Positions 22,556-35,700 of a stretch of 64,000 bases of DNA are shown here, in pieces. The position numbers were made by a program, and so were the translations under genes. Numbering within the stretch: the first letter of the stretch is position 1; each line of letters starts with the position of its first letter. Source of the stretch: Acheta domesticus (lineage: Eukaryota; Arthropoda; Insecta; Orthoptera; Gryllidae); the NCBI GenBank assembly GCA_031308135.1, contig JAHLJT010000631.1, positions 228,370,636 to 228,434,635 on the forward strand. Reading direction: 5' to 3'. The notes under the pieces were generated by a model. The model was given only the letters and a program-made list of their open reading frames with translations. It ran no database searches and was not told where the DNA came from.

Positions 22556-24959
22556 TAGGCTGCGGATTTTGCATATTTGTATGCTGTTTTTCCTTATACA
22601 TAATGATATGCGTAACAAACATAAATTCATTTCTTGCTGTTTGGGATCTAACTGTAAATTCTTGTAGTGCATATTCCTGAATGCTTATAATGATTGAGCA
22701 TATTTTCATTTTAAGAGCATAAATTTGCATATTTTACATTTTTTTGTAATTTAATTTTTCTTCTTCCTAAAATGCAAACATTGAGATGGCTTTCAAGTTT
22801 TCATCATCTCTAGATGAATAGAGCGGTACAGTTTATCCGGAAGTTGATATCGAGATGTGTCCGCGAGTCCGTGGGAAGCAAGCAGCCCCGCAACGTAGCC
22901 TGCCCCATCCCCTACCCCTCTCTTTTTTTAAAATTATTTATTGCTTGTTGGGCTGTACATAGATCAGTAAAACACTCATATGTATTGATGACTTACTACT
23001 AACTTAAACTATTCTTAACCTAGTTATACTATTGCTACTACATTGGAGTAGATTCCTCATGAGAGTACCTACAGTTCACAATTGTCTGAGAATATTTTTA
23101 GGAAGAAATGGAACGGGTATCTATTGTTTATTCTAGTCTGTATGTTGTTTGTTAAGGCTTCTACCCCTTCCTGTGCGTGTTGAACTGTTTCGACGTCGGT
23201 ATCACAACCCCATGCGAAGGCCACGACAGCTGGAGCCCCGGGAATGACAGAAGCGGGAGTTGGAGAGAGAATGTTAGTTCCCGTTGACTCTAAAACCACG
23301 ATAACCCCCATTGCCAGGTTGAAATCTGCTTTAACTTAATCCAGTTGTCTGTTTTGGAATGTTGTTTCAGTTTCTTTAACGTGCTTGGTAACTTGTGTAG
23401 TGTGTGAATTAAATCAAGGTAGCATGCTGAAAGACAAGTGCTCGTATGCTTCCCTACTGCAAAGTTGGATTGTAGATGAGAAAATGTATTTTGCCAAGTT
23501 TGTAGAGGCAGGTGAACTGTACCAAACAATTTCAAGTGTATAATCATTTGCGAACTGCATCCCACATAAAAACGAAATCGAAAAATTCAATTCAACCTCT
23601 TCTAGACTTGAAGCCAAAGGAAAACGGAAATGATAAGTTCACTGAGGGGTTATGTCAAGCCCTTGTTGCATCTAGTTTACCATGGAGAAAGCTGGATAAT
23701 CCTTTTCTACCGTTTTTTTAAAGAAATACATCTACAGGAAAATTTCCGACGAGTCCACGTCATGTAAAAACTACATTAATCCATTCTATGACTAAATGCT
23801 CAGAAAAATTATAGATGACACAGAAGATTAATTTACTTGGCTTTCAATTGATGAAACAACTGATTCCTGTGGAATGTATGTAGTTGTGGGTAAATTAGAT
23901 TCCAAAGATGTGGGATCTCATAGCAAGGACTGCGAGAGATGCACTACGTATATTGTAGCCAGCTGAAGGGCACAAAGAGAGATTTTTGACGTTTCTGACG
24001 GATAGTGCATCATACATGCTGAAAGCAGCGGTAGTTTTCAAGTGTTTTACCCCAAAATACTCCACATTACTTGCATTGTTCATGAATTATTCATGAATTG
24101 ATCATGATCTACATCGTACTGCTCAAAAGATTCGTTTGCAGCAATCTAAAGTTAATAATTTGATTTCTTCTGTTAAAAACGTTTTTGTGAAAACTCCTTC
24201 GAGAACACAGATATTCTAAGAATTACCAGAAATCCCCCTTCCGCCACAAACTATTCTTACCAGTTGGGGGACATGGCTCAATGTTGAACTTTATCACTGG
24301 TCGCACATTGAAGCTATTAAGAAAGTATTGAATGCAGATGCTATAAGTATTAATTCATCAATAAGGTTGAAAATGAAGGAATCAAAAGCGAACTAACATG
24401 CACTGGTACACACCATAACTTTGTCTAAAATCACTATCAAGCTGCAGCTACCACACTGCAGTTAACTTATTGAACTCTGTAGCTTCGTTATTAAATAATT
24501 TGCTAGAACCGCGAGTATTTGTCGAAAAATGAAGAAAATTGAAGAACGAAATCCCGACTTGAAAACGGTGAAAAAGATAAGTGGTATTTTACATGGCGAA
24601 ACTCCAATGTTGAAAATTACACAGCTAAAGAAATTGTAGCTTTTATGTATTATCTTCTTTTAAGTTCTCATGCGAAGTTGAAATAACGTTTTCTATGTAT
24701 AAGAACATTCTTGCAGAAAACAGAAAAAGATTCACTCCAGAAAATTTGGGAAAGTATATATTATAATAGAAGTTAGATTCATGCCATAGAAATTAAATTC
24801 AGTGCGTATCATTCAATATGTAAATCGATCTATTTTTTATATAATTAAACACACACGTTTATCTGTGCTTATTTTTATTTTTAAGTGTTTTCTTATTTTT
24901 TAAAAGCATATATGCATGCATATTTTTGGAATCTTTAGTGCATAAGAATCCGCACCCTA
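22556..24959 (+). mobile_element. hAT transposon relic, CGGBP1-like
   Basis: About 2.4 kb. The left end reads TAGGCTGCGGATTTTGCAT and the right end, reverse-complemented, TAGGGTGCGGATTCTTATGC. The 13-bp core TAGGSTGCGGATT matches with one difference. The flanking 8-mers are GTTAGTCA and GTTATTAA (6 of 8 equal), consistent with the 8-bp target duplication of hAT elements. The interior encodes a decayed transposase (23430-24790). Confidence 0.7.
23430..24790 (+). pseudogene. CGGBP1-like hAT transposase, decayed
   Basis: Pieces in several frames follow the family order. A BED-finger remnant FQVYNHLRTASHIKT is near 23530. LCQALVASSLPWRKLDNPFLPFF follows near 23660, then WLSIDETTDSCGMYVVVGKL near 23850 (catalytic-region aspartate). 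Next come SASYMLKAAVVFKCF near 24005, ALFMNYS near 24080, and PEIPLPPQTILTSWGTWLN near 24225. The C-terminal dimerisation part EITFSMYKNILAENRKRFT lies near 24690. At least four stops or shifts interrupt it. Such proteins cut and paste hAT DNA; vertebrate CGGBP1 is a domesticated relative. I recognised these motifs by eye and cannot measure identity. Confidence 0.65.
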
Positions 24960-25080
24960 GTTATTAATACCCACACACTTATTACTAGAGCCCGGCAATA
25001 AGTATTGTGTCGAAAATTCGACGTTTTCCGGCGCACGATCACAATACTTTCTCTCTTGAGTTGGTAAGGGCGAGAAAATA

Positions 25081-25750
25081 TGAAACAAACCAAGTCAAAT
25101 TAACATCTAGTTAATTAAATAAGTTTGGCTCATTAAAATTGGATGAAAATAAAAATCCTATATATACCTCGGGCGTTAACTGGTTCTAATGATCTCGGGT
25201 GACGATTAGACTCGATATGATCATTAAGAACCCTTACAGCGCACTTGGTGCTTAAATAACCATTATTGCACTATTAGTGTGTTCCTGTGTATTCCAATGA
25301 CAATTATTATATCACACTCAGACACGATAACGTGACACAATTATGAAATTTATCTCAGATTAGTACTGGTCAGTAGTTCTGTTTGCAATCTGGATAATAT
25401 TTTTTGTATGTGTTTGTCTTCATTATGTATTTTATATTGTGTCATTGAATAACTGGTTACTTCTATGTGTTATATATCTTTAATGTCTCAGATGGCAGAA
25501 ACGTTACATTTATCTAGATCTTTATTAAGTATGGAAATGGTACATTCAGTACCGTACAAACCAACAATCAGATATAAAATGGTGAATACATATTGATTTC
25601 CTCATCTACGGTTGCGTGTTATTACGAACACGACAGCCGCACGGCGCGGCACTGCGTTTGGGTCCCGCCTCTTTCATAAATTTTGAACATGAAATGGAAG
25701 ATAATGAATAAAATGTAGGAAGGTTTGGGAAATAAAGTACTCTTGATATG

Positions 25751-25834
<84 letters not shown>

Positions 25835-26131
25835 TATAATTTATTTATTATTTATATATATATAATTTATTTATGTATTATCAAAGGCATCTGAACATTA
25901 ATTATGTGCACATTTTTGTTTGGTAACATCTTTTTAAGTGATCAAAATTTGTCGGAGATAAAAATCAAATAGTACGCAGCAAGGAAGATTAAAAACCTAT
26001 TATCTCCAACAAGTATTATTTTTAATTTCTTAATAAAATCCTTTTTTTTTAATTTTAAGAGCACTATTAGTAATTTTTACTATGATAAAGAAGCACACGT
26101 CAATGTAAGGAGTAAACATCAATGAATTAAT
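25081..26131. other. Intergenic DNA downstream of PPK copy B
   Basis: 3' flank of PPK copy B. Contains the AT/AG microsatellite at 25752-25830. A usable aataaa is not obvious on the minus strand within the first 100 bases after the stop. No other gene is seen. Confidence 0.4.
25752..25830. repeat. Compound (AT)n(AG)n microsatellite
   Basis: About 44 bp of at followed directly by about 35 bp of ag. Confidence 0.95.
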
Positions 26132-29100
26132 TTACTTCCCAGAAAAGCGTTCTGAAAATGGACGAATGCAGAAGAACATCACTATTTCCGCAGCACTCAG
26201 TAAACTTGCACCCAACAATAAACTTACTATTCCTCCAACAGCCACTAGAACACAGAACATATTATTATTATTGTTATTATTGTTATTATTATTATTATTA
26301 TCATCATTTATTCTCAATTATAAAATTGGTACATGAAACACCATGCTACGGCCAAGGCAAGAAACACGAGGGTTAAGTGATGAATTAATAATATAACATT
26401 ACAGGTACTAATATTACATTTTGCATTTTTACATTTGAGGCATTTTAAGAAGAATAAATACACAAATAAAAAAAATACATACAAAATATATAAATTTATA
26501 ACTAATAAATACACATATTAATGATATTTAATTTTTAATTGTATATTTGGCTTTGTTCACGTTCTAATTCACTAAATGTTCGCCAATCACATGATGCGAT
26601 TCACAATCATGTTCAAGTTCTTCACCCCTGAATTTTCTTCCCTAAATGACACGTGTCCAGAATCACAGATATTCGCATCATTAATTTTCCTGCTGCATCC
26701 AATTCTTTCAATTGAGATTTTGTAGACTGGAGTATTATTCCTATGGCCGAGATTCTAATGGGTCGGATAGTGACCCATCATTCGGATAGGAGCCATATTG
26801 TTTATCTTTGTGGTATGATAGTGCTGAAGTAAGAAAACCGAAATCGTTTCAGTGGCACGCCGACGCACGGCGCAATAGAGCTTTGTTAGTCGTCAGTTAG
26901 GTAAACATATTGATTAGATTTAAGGAGATTCACCCACACCCAAGACAAGGAAGGATACAAATATTGATCATCATCATCATCATTATTATTAAATAACGAG
27001 ACACACCCAACCCAAGATGGGAAACCGATTACAGTGCTGTATGTAATGCCAATGTTGTTAGTGAGAGGAATTGCGACATCAATCAAGTGAACTTCTTTCC
27101 TTTTGTCCAACAGCAGAATGTCAGGAACGAGTTGCTGTGGTAGTGACATCAGTTCTAATTTCACGGTCCCAATATTGTTTTATGTAGTTGTTTTCAATGA
27201 CAGCAGGAGGTTCATATTTGCAGTATGGGACTGTAGTTGTGTTGGTGTCTTTTCCTGCATCCTGTCTTTCCCTTATAAATGTTGGTGTAAAATCTTGGCC
27301 ACATTGTCGTGTCTCTTCACGTATTCTTTACTTGCAAAGGAAACGACAGGAGCCTGTAATATGTTCAATAGTATCGATGACAGCTTTACATGTGCGGCAT
27401 TTGTCATCAGAAATTGTTTCTTTTTGAATGGGGATAGCCATTATGAATCCTGTAGTTTCTCCAAAAAGACTTCCTTTCTTAAGCCAAAGATTGGTTGCTT
27501 CTCCAGCAACATTGCCATTTTCCAGTTGGTTAGCATATGTTCCATGAAGTGCTTTCGATTTCTATCGTGCTTTCTGGTCATCTACTGATTTGCATTGTGG
27601 GGCATAATGGCTGTCTGAGAGACGCAGAGGTGTTGCATCAGTGTCAGCTTTTCAAATAACTCGGAACATATCGAGAGATACTGGTTTTTGATAGAAATAC
27701 TGCTTTAGATCCTCGATTTGTTTCTTGTAGAGGCGCGGTTTGTCGATTATGCCCATTCTTCCCAGGGATGTAGGAAGACTGACACGCTCTAGTGCCGCAT
27801 TGGGGTCTCTCATACGATGTTCTATCAGTTTCGTTCTGATAATTCTTGACAGGTCTCCCAAATATGTAATTGACCATTTAATGAGACCAAATGAATATGT
27901 AAGTAATGGGATTGCAAAAATATTTATGACTTTAATCTTGTTTCTACAATAGAGTTTAGTTCTCAGTATGGTTTTGACACTTCTATAAGAAGTTATGTTT
28001 CAAATTGTTTTTTAATTTTGTGTGATCAATTCCTTTTAGCTGCGGTATTCTTAAATATTTGTGATTGTGGTCTTCAAGATCTTCAATAGTCTCAGCAGTT
28101 GTTACAAAATGTTCTTCGGAAGCTACAATTTTTTAAAATGAACAAATTTGCATTTATCATAAGGAGTCATCCATAAATTACGAAAACCAAATATGTATAG
28201 GTATCTTCTCCAGACATTGCCTCTATTGTCTCGCGTTTGGAGTTGAAAGCCATTATATTTGCGCTTTCCTTGAGTTATTTTTTGTCTTTTGCATTTGTCT
28301 ATTCCAAATTTTATTGCAAAATCCCTGGAGAAGTTTTCTGTTATTTTGAGCAAATATGTAAGTTGTGTCTCTGTTGTTGCGTATAATTTTATATCATCCA
28401 TGTACAAAGCTTGAACTGTGTCACTTTGTTACTTTTGATGCTGAACCCATAGCTATTATTTAATTTAGTTGAAAGAGGATTCAATGTTAGACAGAACCAA
28501 AGCGTATCGAGAGAATATCCCTGGTAGATGCCTCTCCTAATGGTAATGGAATCTTTTGTCACATATTTGTCTTGAGAAACGAGCATGATAGCTGTTTTCC
28601 AATTTCCCATGGTGTATTTAAGAAATGTGACGGCTGCTGGGTGAATTTTGTATATTTTGAGAACTTTCAACAACCAGGAGTGGGGAAATTAATCTAATTT
28701 ATTATTGTTATTATTATTATTATTATATTTCACTGCATCACGACTGAAGATGATACAAGTCGGCTGAATACAAAATCTACTCCAGGTTGCAACCAGCTAT
28801 CTAAGGAGCAGATCTAGGGACTGTCGGTACTTCTACAATACTTTGCGCAAAATGTGCGATTTCTTGCACTTCCCAGTCTTTTGAATTGCATGGGAGTTTA
28901 GACAAGTTTTTACACAACGTTTGCGGAACAAATCCCAGAGCTCCGATAACTATCGGGACGACCTGTGCTTTTACGCCCCACATTCAGCTGATCTCGATTT
29001 CCAAACTCTTGTACGTTTCTCTGCCTCCTTGGTTACGATGTTTTGATCGCACGGCACAGCTACATCTACAAGTAGATACTATTTTTTCTCCAAATCCCCG

Positions 29101-32100
29101 ATAACAATATTCGGTTTGTTTGCTGCTATCGTGCGATCCGTGTGGATTTGTTGGTCGTACAATATTGTACATAGTCCAATAGATGTCACCGGGTTTGGTG
29201 AGTGTTCGTGGTGAGTGCGCGTGCGCTGGTGGAGTTTAACGGTTGGAAACGCGGGCGAGGAGATAGAACCGCTGACTCAAATAGACACGTGAATGAGGCC
29301 TCTTACGGCCAGTTTCACCACCATTATTTATGCGTTATCCCAAATTGGAAACATTCAGTTTTTCAAATTCCTCTTTACCGTTCACAAAAAAATATATATA
29401 CTGAATTTTATGAGAGCTACTTTGGAGATAGTTATGGGAAATACTTGGTTTAATTGAATCTTAATTGAAACCATGCAAATAAAAAAACATAAAGCTGTTT
29501 TTAAAAATGGCTCTACAGACACAGGTAATATAAATGTAACACGAATATGTACTTACCTACCAAATCCAATTTACTTCCAATTAAAATTCTTTTAAACCTC
29601 TCCGTTGGCAATGAGGCCATTTGTATTCTCACAGCTCCAAGAAAGTCGCTAGAACAAAATAAATGTTTATGTCCTTCTTTCTATTTTATATTCATTTCTA
29701 ATAAAATATGCCATTTTACTTCTCGGATACCTTCGAATACAATACGGTATAAAATACGCAGTAGGAATAGGCAGCACAAAGTAATGCAATTTTTTTGCCG
29801 AAAGTCGATGTCGAAATGTTATCCGGAAACAGTCGTTTTGGGGTCCCATGCCGCCAAAAACATTCACCGGGAGAGGTGACTCCCGGCATTCCTCTGATTG
29901 TGAGGTCCTAGGCTCGCGTCCTGACTGTGGCAGGATTTTCGATAATAAAATCGCCCGTAAAAACAAAAACACTCGTAATACAAATATTAACATGAGAGAG
30001 ATGGGAAAAAATGCTTTTGTATTGTAATATACAAAATATTACAGAACAAACGCCGCGCCTTGATCTGGACGGACGGAGCTGTTATACAAAATATTATAAA
30101 ACAAACGCCGCGCTTTAATCTGGACGGTCGCGGTTACTAGGTAACGAAAGTTGTTGACGCGCGAGAAGGGGGCCCTGGACGAGAAGAGAGAGTTGGTGGT
30201 TGACTGGCATCCTGGTGGTAGCGGCGCGTATGTAACCTGAATTATTAAAGTCGGACATCGACGCGAATAGGGAGGACAAATTGTGGAACAAGTGTGCAAG
30301 AAGTGAGCAGCAAGAAAGAAGCAGACGGATTTTCGGCGCGGAAGTCAAGGGGCTACGAACTGCGGGGCCATCGTTTCACAACGCCAGACAATGTGGTACA
30401 GTGAACTTAATGCATGAAATTAAGCAAGAGAATTTTTATATTTTTAATCTCAAATTCCATTCTTAATAAACAAAATTATTGTTGTGCCACGTTGTGTGTA
30501 ATTCCTTCGGGACAAACAATTTCAGACTTCCAGGCTTCTCTGTATAGAGGGCAATCCAGTGACAACCAGCCTGCAGGTAAGCGTGCAGGTGTGTCAACAT
30601 ATAGATCCCAAAGAACTGAGCTAGTAAATTAAATTAGATAAAATAAATCATTCGTTGTTATATCACAGTATACATTTTGAAAAACAAACAAACAAAAACA
30701 AATCTTCAACAATGCTGTTATTCAGGGGGGGGCATACATTTTTAATTTAAGCAATTTCTGAAAATTTAGTGTTAATAGTGAAAAGGGGCCAATGTAACCT
30801 TTATAAGTGTATTTCACTCTAACCTTATAAAAAACCTAGATAAAATATTTTGAGCAAATTTTCAGAAAATTTTGAAAATTATTGAGGGACATCATGTAAA
30901 GTACATTCAAAATTGAAAGAATATTTTTTTAAATTTCATGTTTTTGAGTTTGTTCAAATTTATTGGAGAATATTCATTTTGGCAAAATTCCTTCGAATAG
31001 ATCAGGTTGGTGTTGTCGATTCGAATAGATCAGGTTCGAATAGATCAGGTTGGATCAGTCAGGATGGTGTTGTGCACAGACGGACAGACACACGCACACA
31101 GAAGGACAGACAGACATGGACAGATGGACAACACAGACAGATTGACAACAGTCGGACAAAGACACACGGACAATTATATGCGTTATGAAAACATACCGAT
31201 CATTCTTAACTTTGTATTAATCATGTATGAACAACATAAATGTGACATACGCTGTATTTCTTCGTACTCGGCGACAATCTTTATAAATAATGTGATACTC
31301 TGTTTCAGCACATGAGGATGGGCAGTCACATTCAATGCCTGGCCTGTACGCATGACCCTTCAGTCGATATCCACTCAGAACTGCAACATGACGCAATATA
31401 TTTTGCCAAAATACAAAAATTTTACATATTTCTTTTTTCAAATATATTTAGATACTTACTTTGTCCATTTTTGCCAAGGCATGCCAAACCCTGTGCATCA
31501 CACGTTGTACTTTCCGCTACAAGAATATAAAAAACATTAGTCACTGAAAGACCATGAAGAAATTCAGAGAAAATATAATACTTGCAATTCAAGTAGTGAT
31601 GAGTGCAGTTGCATAACTGCAATTGGTGCTGAGCACGACAGTCGACAATGCAGGCTGACACACTATATCTGTCAAATCGTTTCGATTCTGTTTCATGAGG
31701 AAACTTGCATTTTCGTCGCTCAAACCCCTCATGTATCAGATTTTCATCGTTTGTCATTTCCTTCACCTAAAAATGATCATTTATTACTCAACGTGGCAAA
31801 GATTCAAGTCGTAGCATCGAAAGGGAAATCAAACACGATTCGCTTCTGCATTTCACAATTAGAGGTGGAAATTTTTTCTTCAACGTCCGTGGTGGTAGCC
31901 GGTTTTTCATTTGTTTCACCTAAAAATTGTAATGATTTGTATCTTTATACAATGAAAAACCGTCGTAGAGGAAGCCGACTTCGGAGGCGGACGCTTTTGT
32001 GCGAGATAGGACGATAATAGATAGAACAAATGACTGCAGAATGGCGTGCCGACATTTTTTGTGTGTGGAATGCCGCGATAAATATTAGTTTGAGACCATA

Positions 32101-32764
32101 AATAGCTTACGGAAAAATTAAGAACAATTTTGTACATGGGCACACGTATTTTATAAGGCAGCAAGTGTGTGTTTTTCGATTAAGCAGGGTGACTATTCCG
32201 CCTGTTGTCAAAAGACAATTGACGGAGAATCGCTGGTGCGAGTAAGTTAGGAAATTACGAAATTCGGACTGAATATTGGGAAATTTGGGATGTTTCGGAC
32301 GAATAAATAGCTAAAACGGGAATTTTGGAAATTGTTGGCAAATACCATTAAGTAAGGGGACGCCGGAGAGGCGCAAATTAGAAATATCAAGTGTCAATAA
32401 AGAAGGACAAATGAAGCAGTAGAATTTGTGATAAAATAAGGACTTGAATTAAGATAATTGAATTTATGATTATAGGTCCGGTATTTCCTAATAAGGTTAA
32501 TAATAAATGGCCTGCGATTATATTTGCAGCTAATCGGACAGCAAGAGTTAATGGGCGGATAATATTTCTAATTGTTTCGATGCATATGGACAGACAGACA
32601 GACGGATGGACAGACAGACGGACACACAGACGGACAGACAGACGGACAGACAGACAGACGGACATACAGACGGACAGACAGACAGACGGACATACAGACG
32701 GACAGACAGACAGACGGACAGACAGACAGACAGACGGACAGACAGACGGACAGACAGACAGACG

Positions 32765-32795
<31 letters not shown>

Positions 32796-35700
32796 AGACA
32801 GACGGACGGCCAGACAGACAGACGGACGGACGGCCAGAAAGACAGACGGACGGCCAGACAGAGACGGACGGCCAGACACGCGGACGGACAGACAGACGGA
32901 CGGACAGACAGACGGACAGACAGACGGATGGACAGACAGACGTATGGACAGACAGGCGGACAGACGGACAGACAGACGGACAGACAGACGGACAGACAGA
33001 CGGACAGACAGACGGACAGACAGACGGACAGACAGATGGATAGACAGATGGATAGACGGACAAGCGGACAACAAAATATTAACCGAAAGGGTTGACACAG
33101 GACTTCAACTGCAGAGCCTCTGATCGTGAGATCCTGGGTTCGAGTTCTGACGGTGGCAGGATTTTCGATAGTAAGAATGCCATGAGGGAGATAGAAACAT
33201 GAGAGATAGAAAATAAAATTTTGTATAATTTTGGAAATATGCACAAAAACTAAATCTTCTACAATGTAGTTGAACTCGGAAGCACAAATTTTAAATTTAT
33301 GCAATTTTAAAAAATTTAGAGTTAATAGTGAGAAAGGGACCAATGTCACCTTTTGTAAGTAATGTTAGTGCGTAGCCTAGTGTTTCGTCAAGTCAACGAA
33401 ATGCAGAATGTTATCAATTAGTGTTTTTGAAACGTTAATATTATTATTATTATTATTATTATATCATAATGGAATAATCAATAATTATTATAGTAATATA
33501 TTTAAAAGTCTGTCAAGAAATAAAATGTTTTTCAAATGGTTTGTGGCCAAAGTTTTATTTCAAAGCGTTGATCATTTGCTTCTCCCGGATCTTATTATTT
33601 ACTTCAAGATGGATGCAATACTTGAAGGTACAAATTGTATTTTGCTTAATCAAAAATTTCATCTTACCGTGAAGATCATTGAGCATGTTGAAGATCGTTG
33701 AACGCCGAAACGTGAAACAGAACCTGAATTAAGGTTTGCTGTATCATCTTGCCCTATGAGAAATACCTAAAAGAGAATTTACATATTGTCAGATCATGGA
33801 ACAGCATTAATATGCTGCATTTGGTAAATACATTACGTAAGATGCTAGTTAAGTTCCAGAAGTATTAAAAGCATGTATTGGAGGTGATATAAAACAATTA
33901 CCTCGAATTTGCACTTTGTCATAGACGTACCTTAACAGGTCTTGTTACTTTAAATTCAATCCCAGATGGTCCAGTATGTTTATTGACAACCATTATTGGA
34001 GGTTTAAATTGGGAGAAACTGCAAATTATAATAATATTTATGAGTTCAATTTAATAGCTCAATGTGGGGAAGTAGAAACTGTAGTAGATACTATTCTGTA
34101 CATACCGAATTATTACCAAAGATACATCATTTTATCTGCGAAATTAAAGATTTTCATGTAATAATATTCCCAGTGTTGAACATTTATTTGCGTAATACTG
34201 TCCGTTAATATATCTGCCTAAATGCAACCCCACAGGGGAATGAAAAAGTAATCTTAACGGTTAAGAAATTAACGGCCGCCTGTCCTTAAGGAGCCAAGTG
34301 ATCTTCAAACTATTTATTAAACTTCGAAAACAGATGACAAACAACATAAGTAGCATACACACACAACATACAAACATAACACCATAACACCTACAAAAGT
34401 AAGTTCAGCTGTGTATAAATTAATACTTTTTTTTGTGCAATTCAGTGTAACTAGCACTCCGTTGCTCGTGGTTTCCACGTCAACAGTCAATGACACAAGT
34501 TCGGCATGCCCTAAAAATACCGAAAATTACACCTTTCTTATGTAGGCAGTTGCTTCCAATAGACATTTTCTAATATGTTCTTACGATAAAATCTTGGCCT
34601 TCTTATAATTGTCGCGACTGAAGCGAGAATCGTAAAGATTTGAAATGGAAGATTGCGTTGCACTCGCACTAACTATTAAAAGCAAAGGTGTTTTATTCAT
34701 ATTATAAGAAGATGGTATTACGAAAAGTATTGGACGATATGCGCCCGATATCACCAATACCAGGTTTGGCTGATTATAAACCTCGGCTATCGCATCGGTT
34801 TACACACTTCAATCGCGTCTTTTATTTGGTGTTTATCGGCCTAATGACGTTAATAACTATAATCACTAGAGTAGACTGGTATAAAGTTCGTTCACGCGAG
34901 ATAGCGAATCGCCCCTGCACGAATCACGGCACCCAGCGTTCGCTGCTTCAATGAACCCGGATCACAATGTAAGAAATCTCGGTGTGTCAACTAGCCGTCT
35001 TTAGGACAAATTTTCTGAAGCCAGTTTGAGGCTAGTTTCTCGCTTGTCCGTACGATCGGTTTGGATCACGGTGTAATATGTACATCTTACGATGACATTT
35101 TAAACTGGAGCTATTACACAGTTTTACAAAACATTTCCTACCCATTTCCGTATCTGTTCACTCTAGACTTTACCAATATCACCGTGAAACGACAAATCAC
35201 TGATCTGAAATTTGAAATCAGCTGGCCACAGAGCTGTCGAATGGATCACGACCAATCACGACCCTGCCCAAATGATACCCAAAGATTACAGCGTTTATTT
35301 GCGAGAACTGTGAAAACTAGCCTCACATAAGCATCAGTTTTAGACTGGGAGTGAACACACCTACATATCTTACACCATGACCCGGATGTTACGTCCAACA
35401 GCAAGAGACCCTCGGAGGCAGAGAAGCCATATTTGGCGGAAGAAATGCGTCGACTTGCGGAAAGAAAATGCAGATTGCGCCCATTCGGCGAAATCTCGCA
35501 AAATGCGATTTGGGTTCCGCTCATTGGGCGGAATCTCGCAAAACGCGTTTTGAGTTCAGCGTTTTCGGCGGAATCCGTCTGGGTGGTACAACTTTGGGCG
35601 GTATGCTATTTTTGCTTTTCAATCGTCAATAATACCTTTTCCTACAAATTGTAGAAATAATGATGGCATTTGAAAGAAATGGCCTATTCACAAGTGTTTT

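Larger units (their letters stand above)
22146..25080 (+). repeat. Dispersed repeat family copy split by a hAT element
   Basis: Begins agtgctacaacagcatatactttctcgcg and continues ttggaaacagctacgta, as at 39091 and 53957. After the hAT insertion (22556-24959) the far end follows: agcccggcaataag, gtcgaaaattcgacg, and gggcgagaaaatatg. The two halves together make one copy of the family with hAT nested inside. Confidence 0.5.

Noticed and set aside
22237..22680. 147-codon plus-strand frame
   Set aside because: It spans the hAT left end at 22556, so it mixes two repeats.
26250..26317. Poly-Asn N terminus on the last PPK exon
   Set aside because: It is the intronic (ATT)n tract; the acceptor is at 26244.
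27103..27588. 161-codon plus-strand frame
   Set aside because: It is the antisense shadow of the second R4-type LINE (zinc knuckle and nuclease).
31767..31925. Extra PPK exon: acceptor-like ttttag followed by an open minus frame ([11 protein letters not shown] or [13 protein letters not shown])
   Set aside because: No PPK motif, no good donor, and the phase does not join its neighbours clearly.
32387..33349. Long overlapping open frames up to 320 codons on both strands
   Set aside because: They come from stop-free GACA/GACG units; no domain and same quality in several frames.
34688..34954. 88-codon plus frame with one membrane segment
   Set aside because: No recognised family, no splice context, antisense in a PPK intron; kept only as a note.
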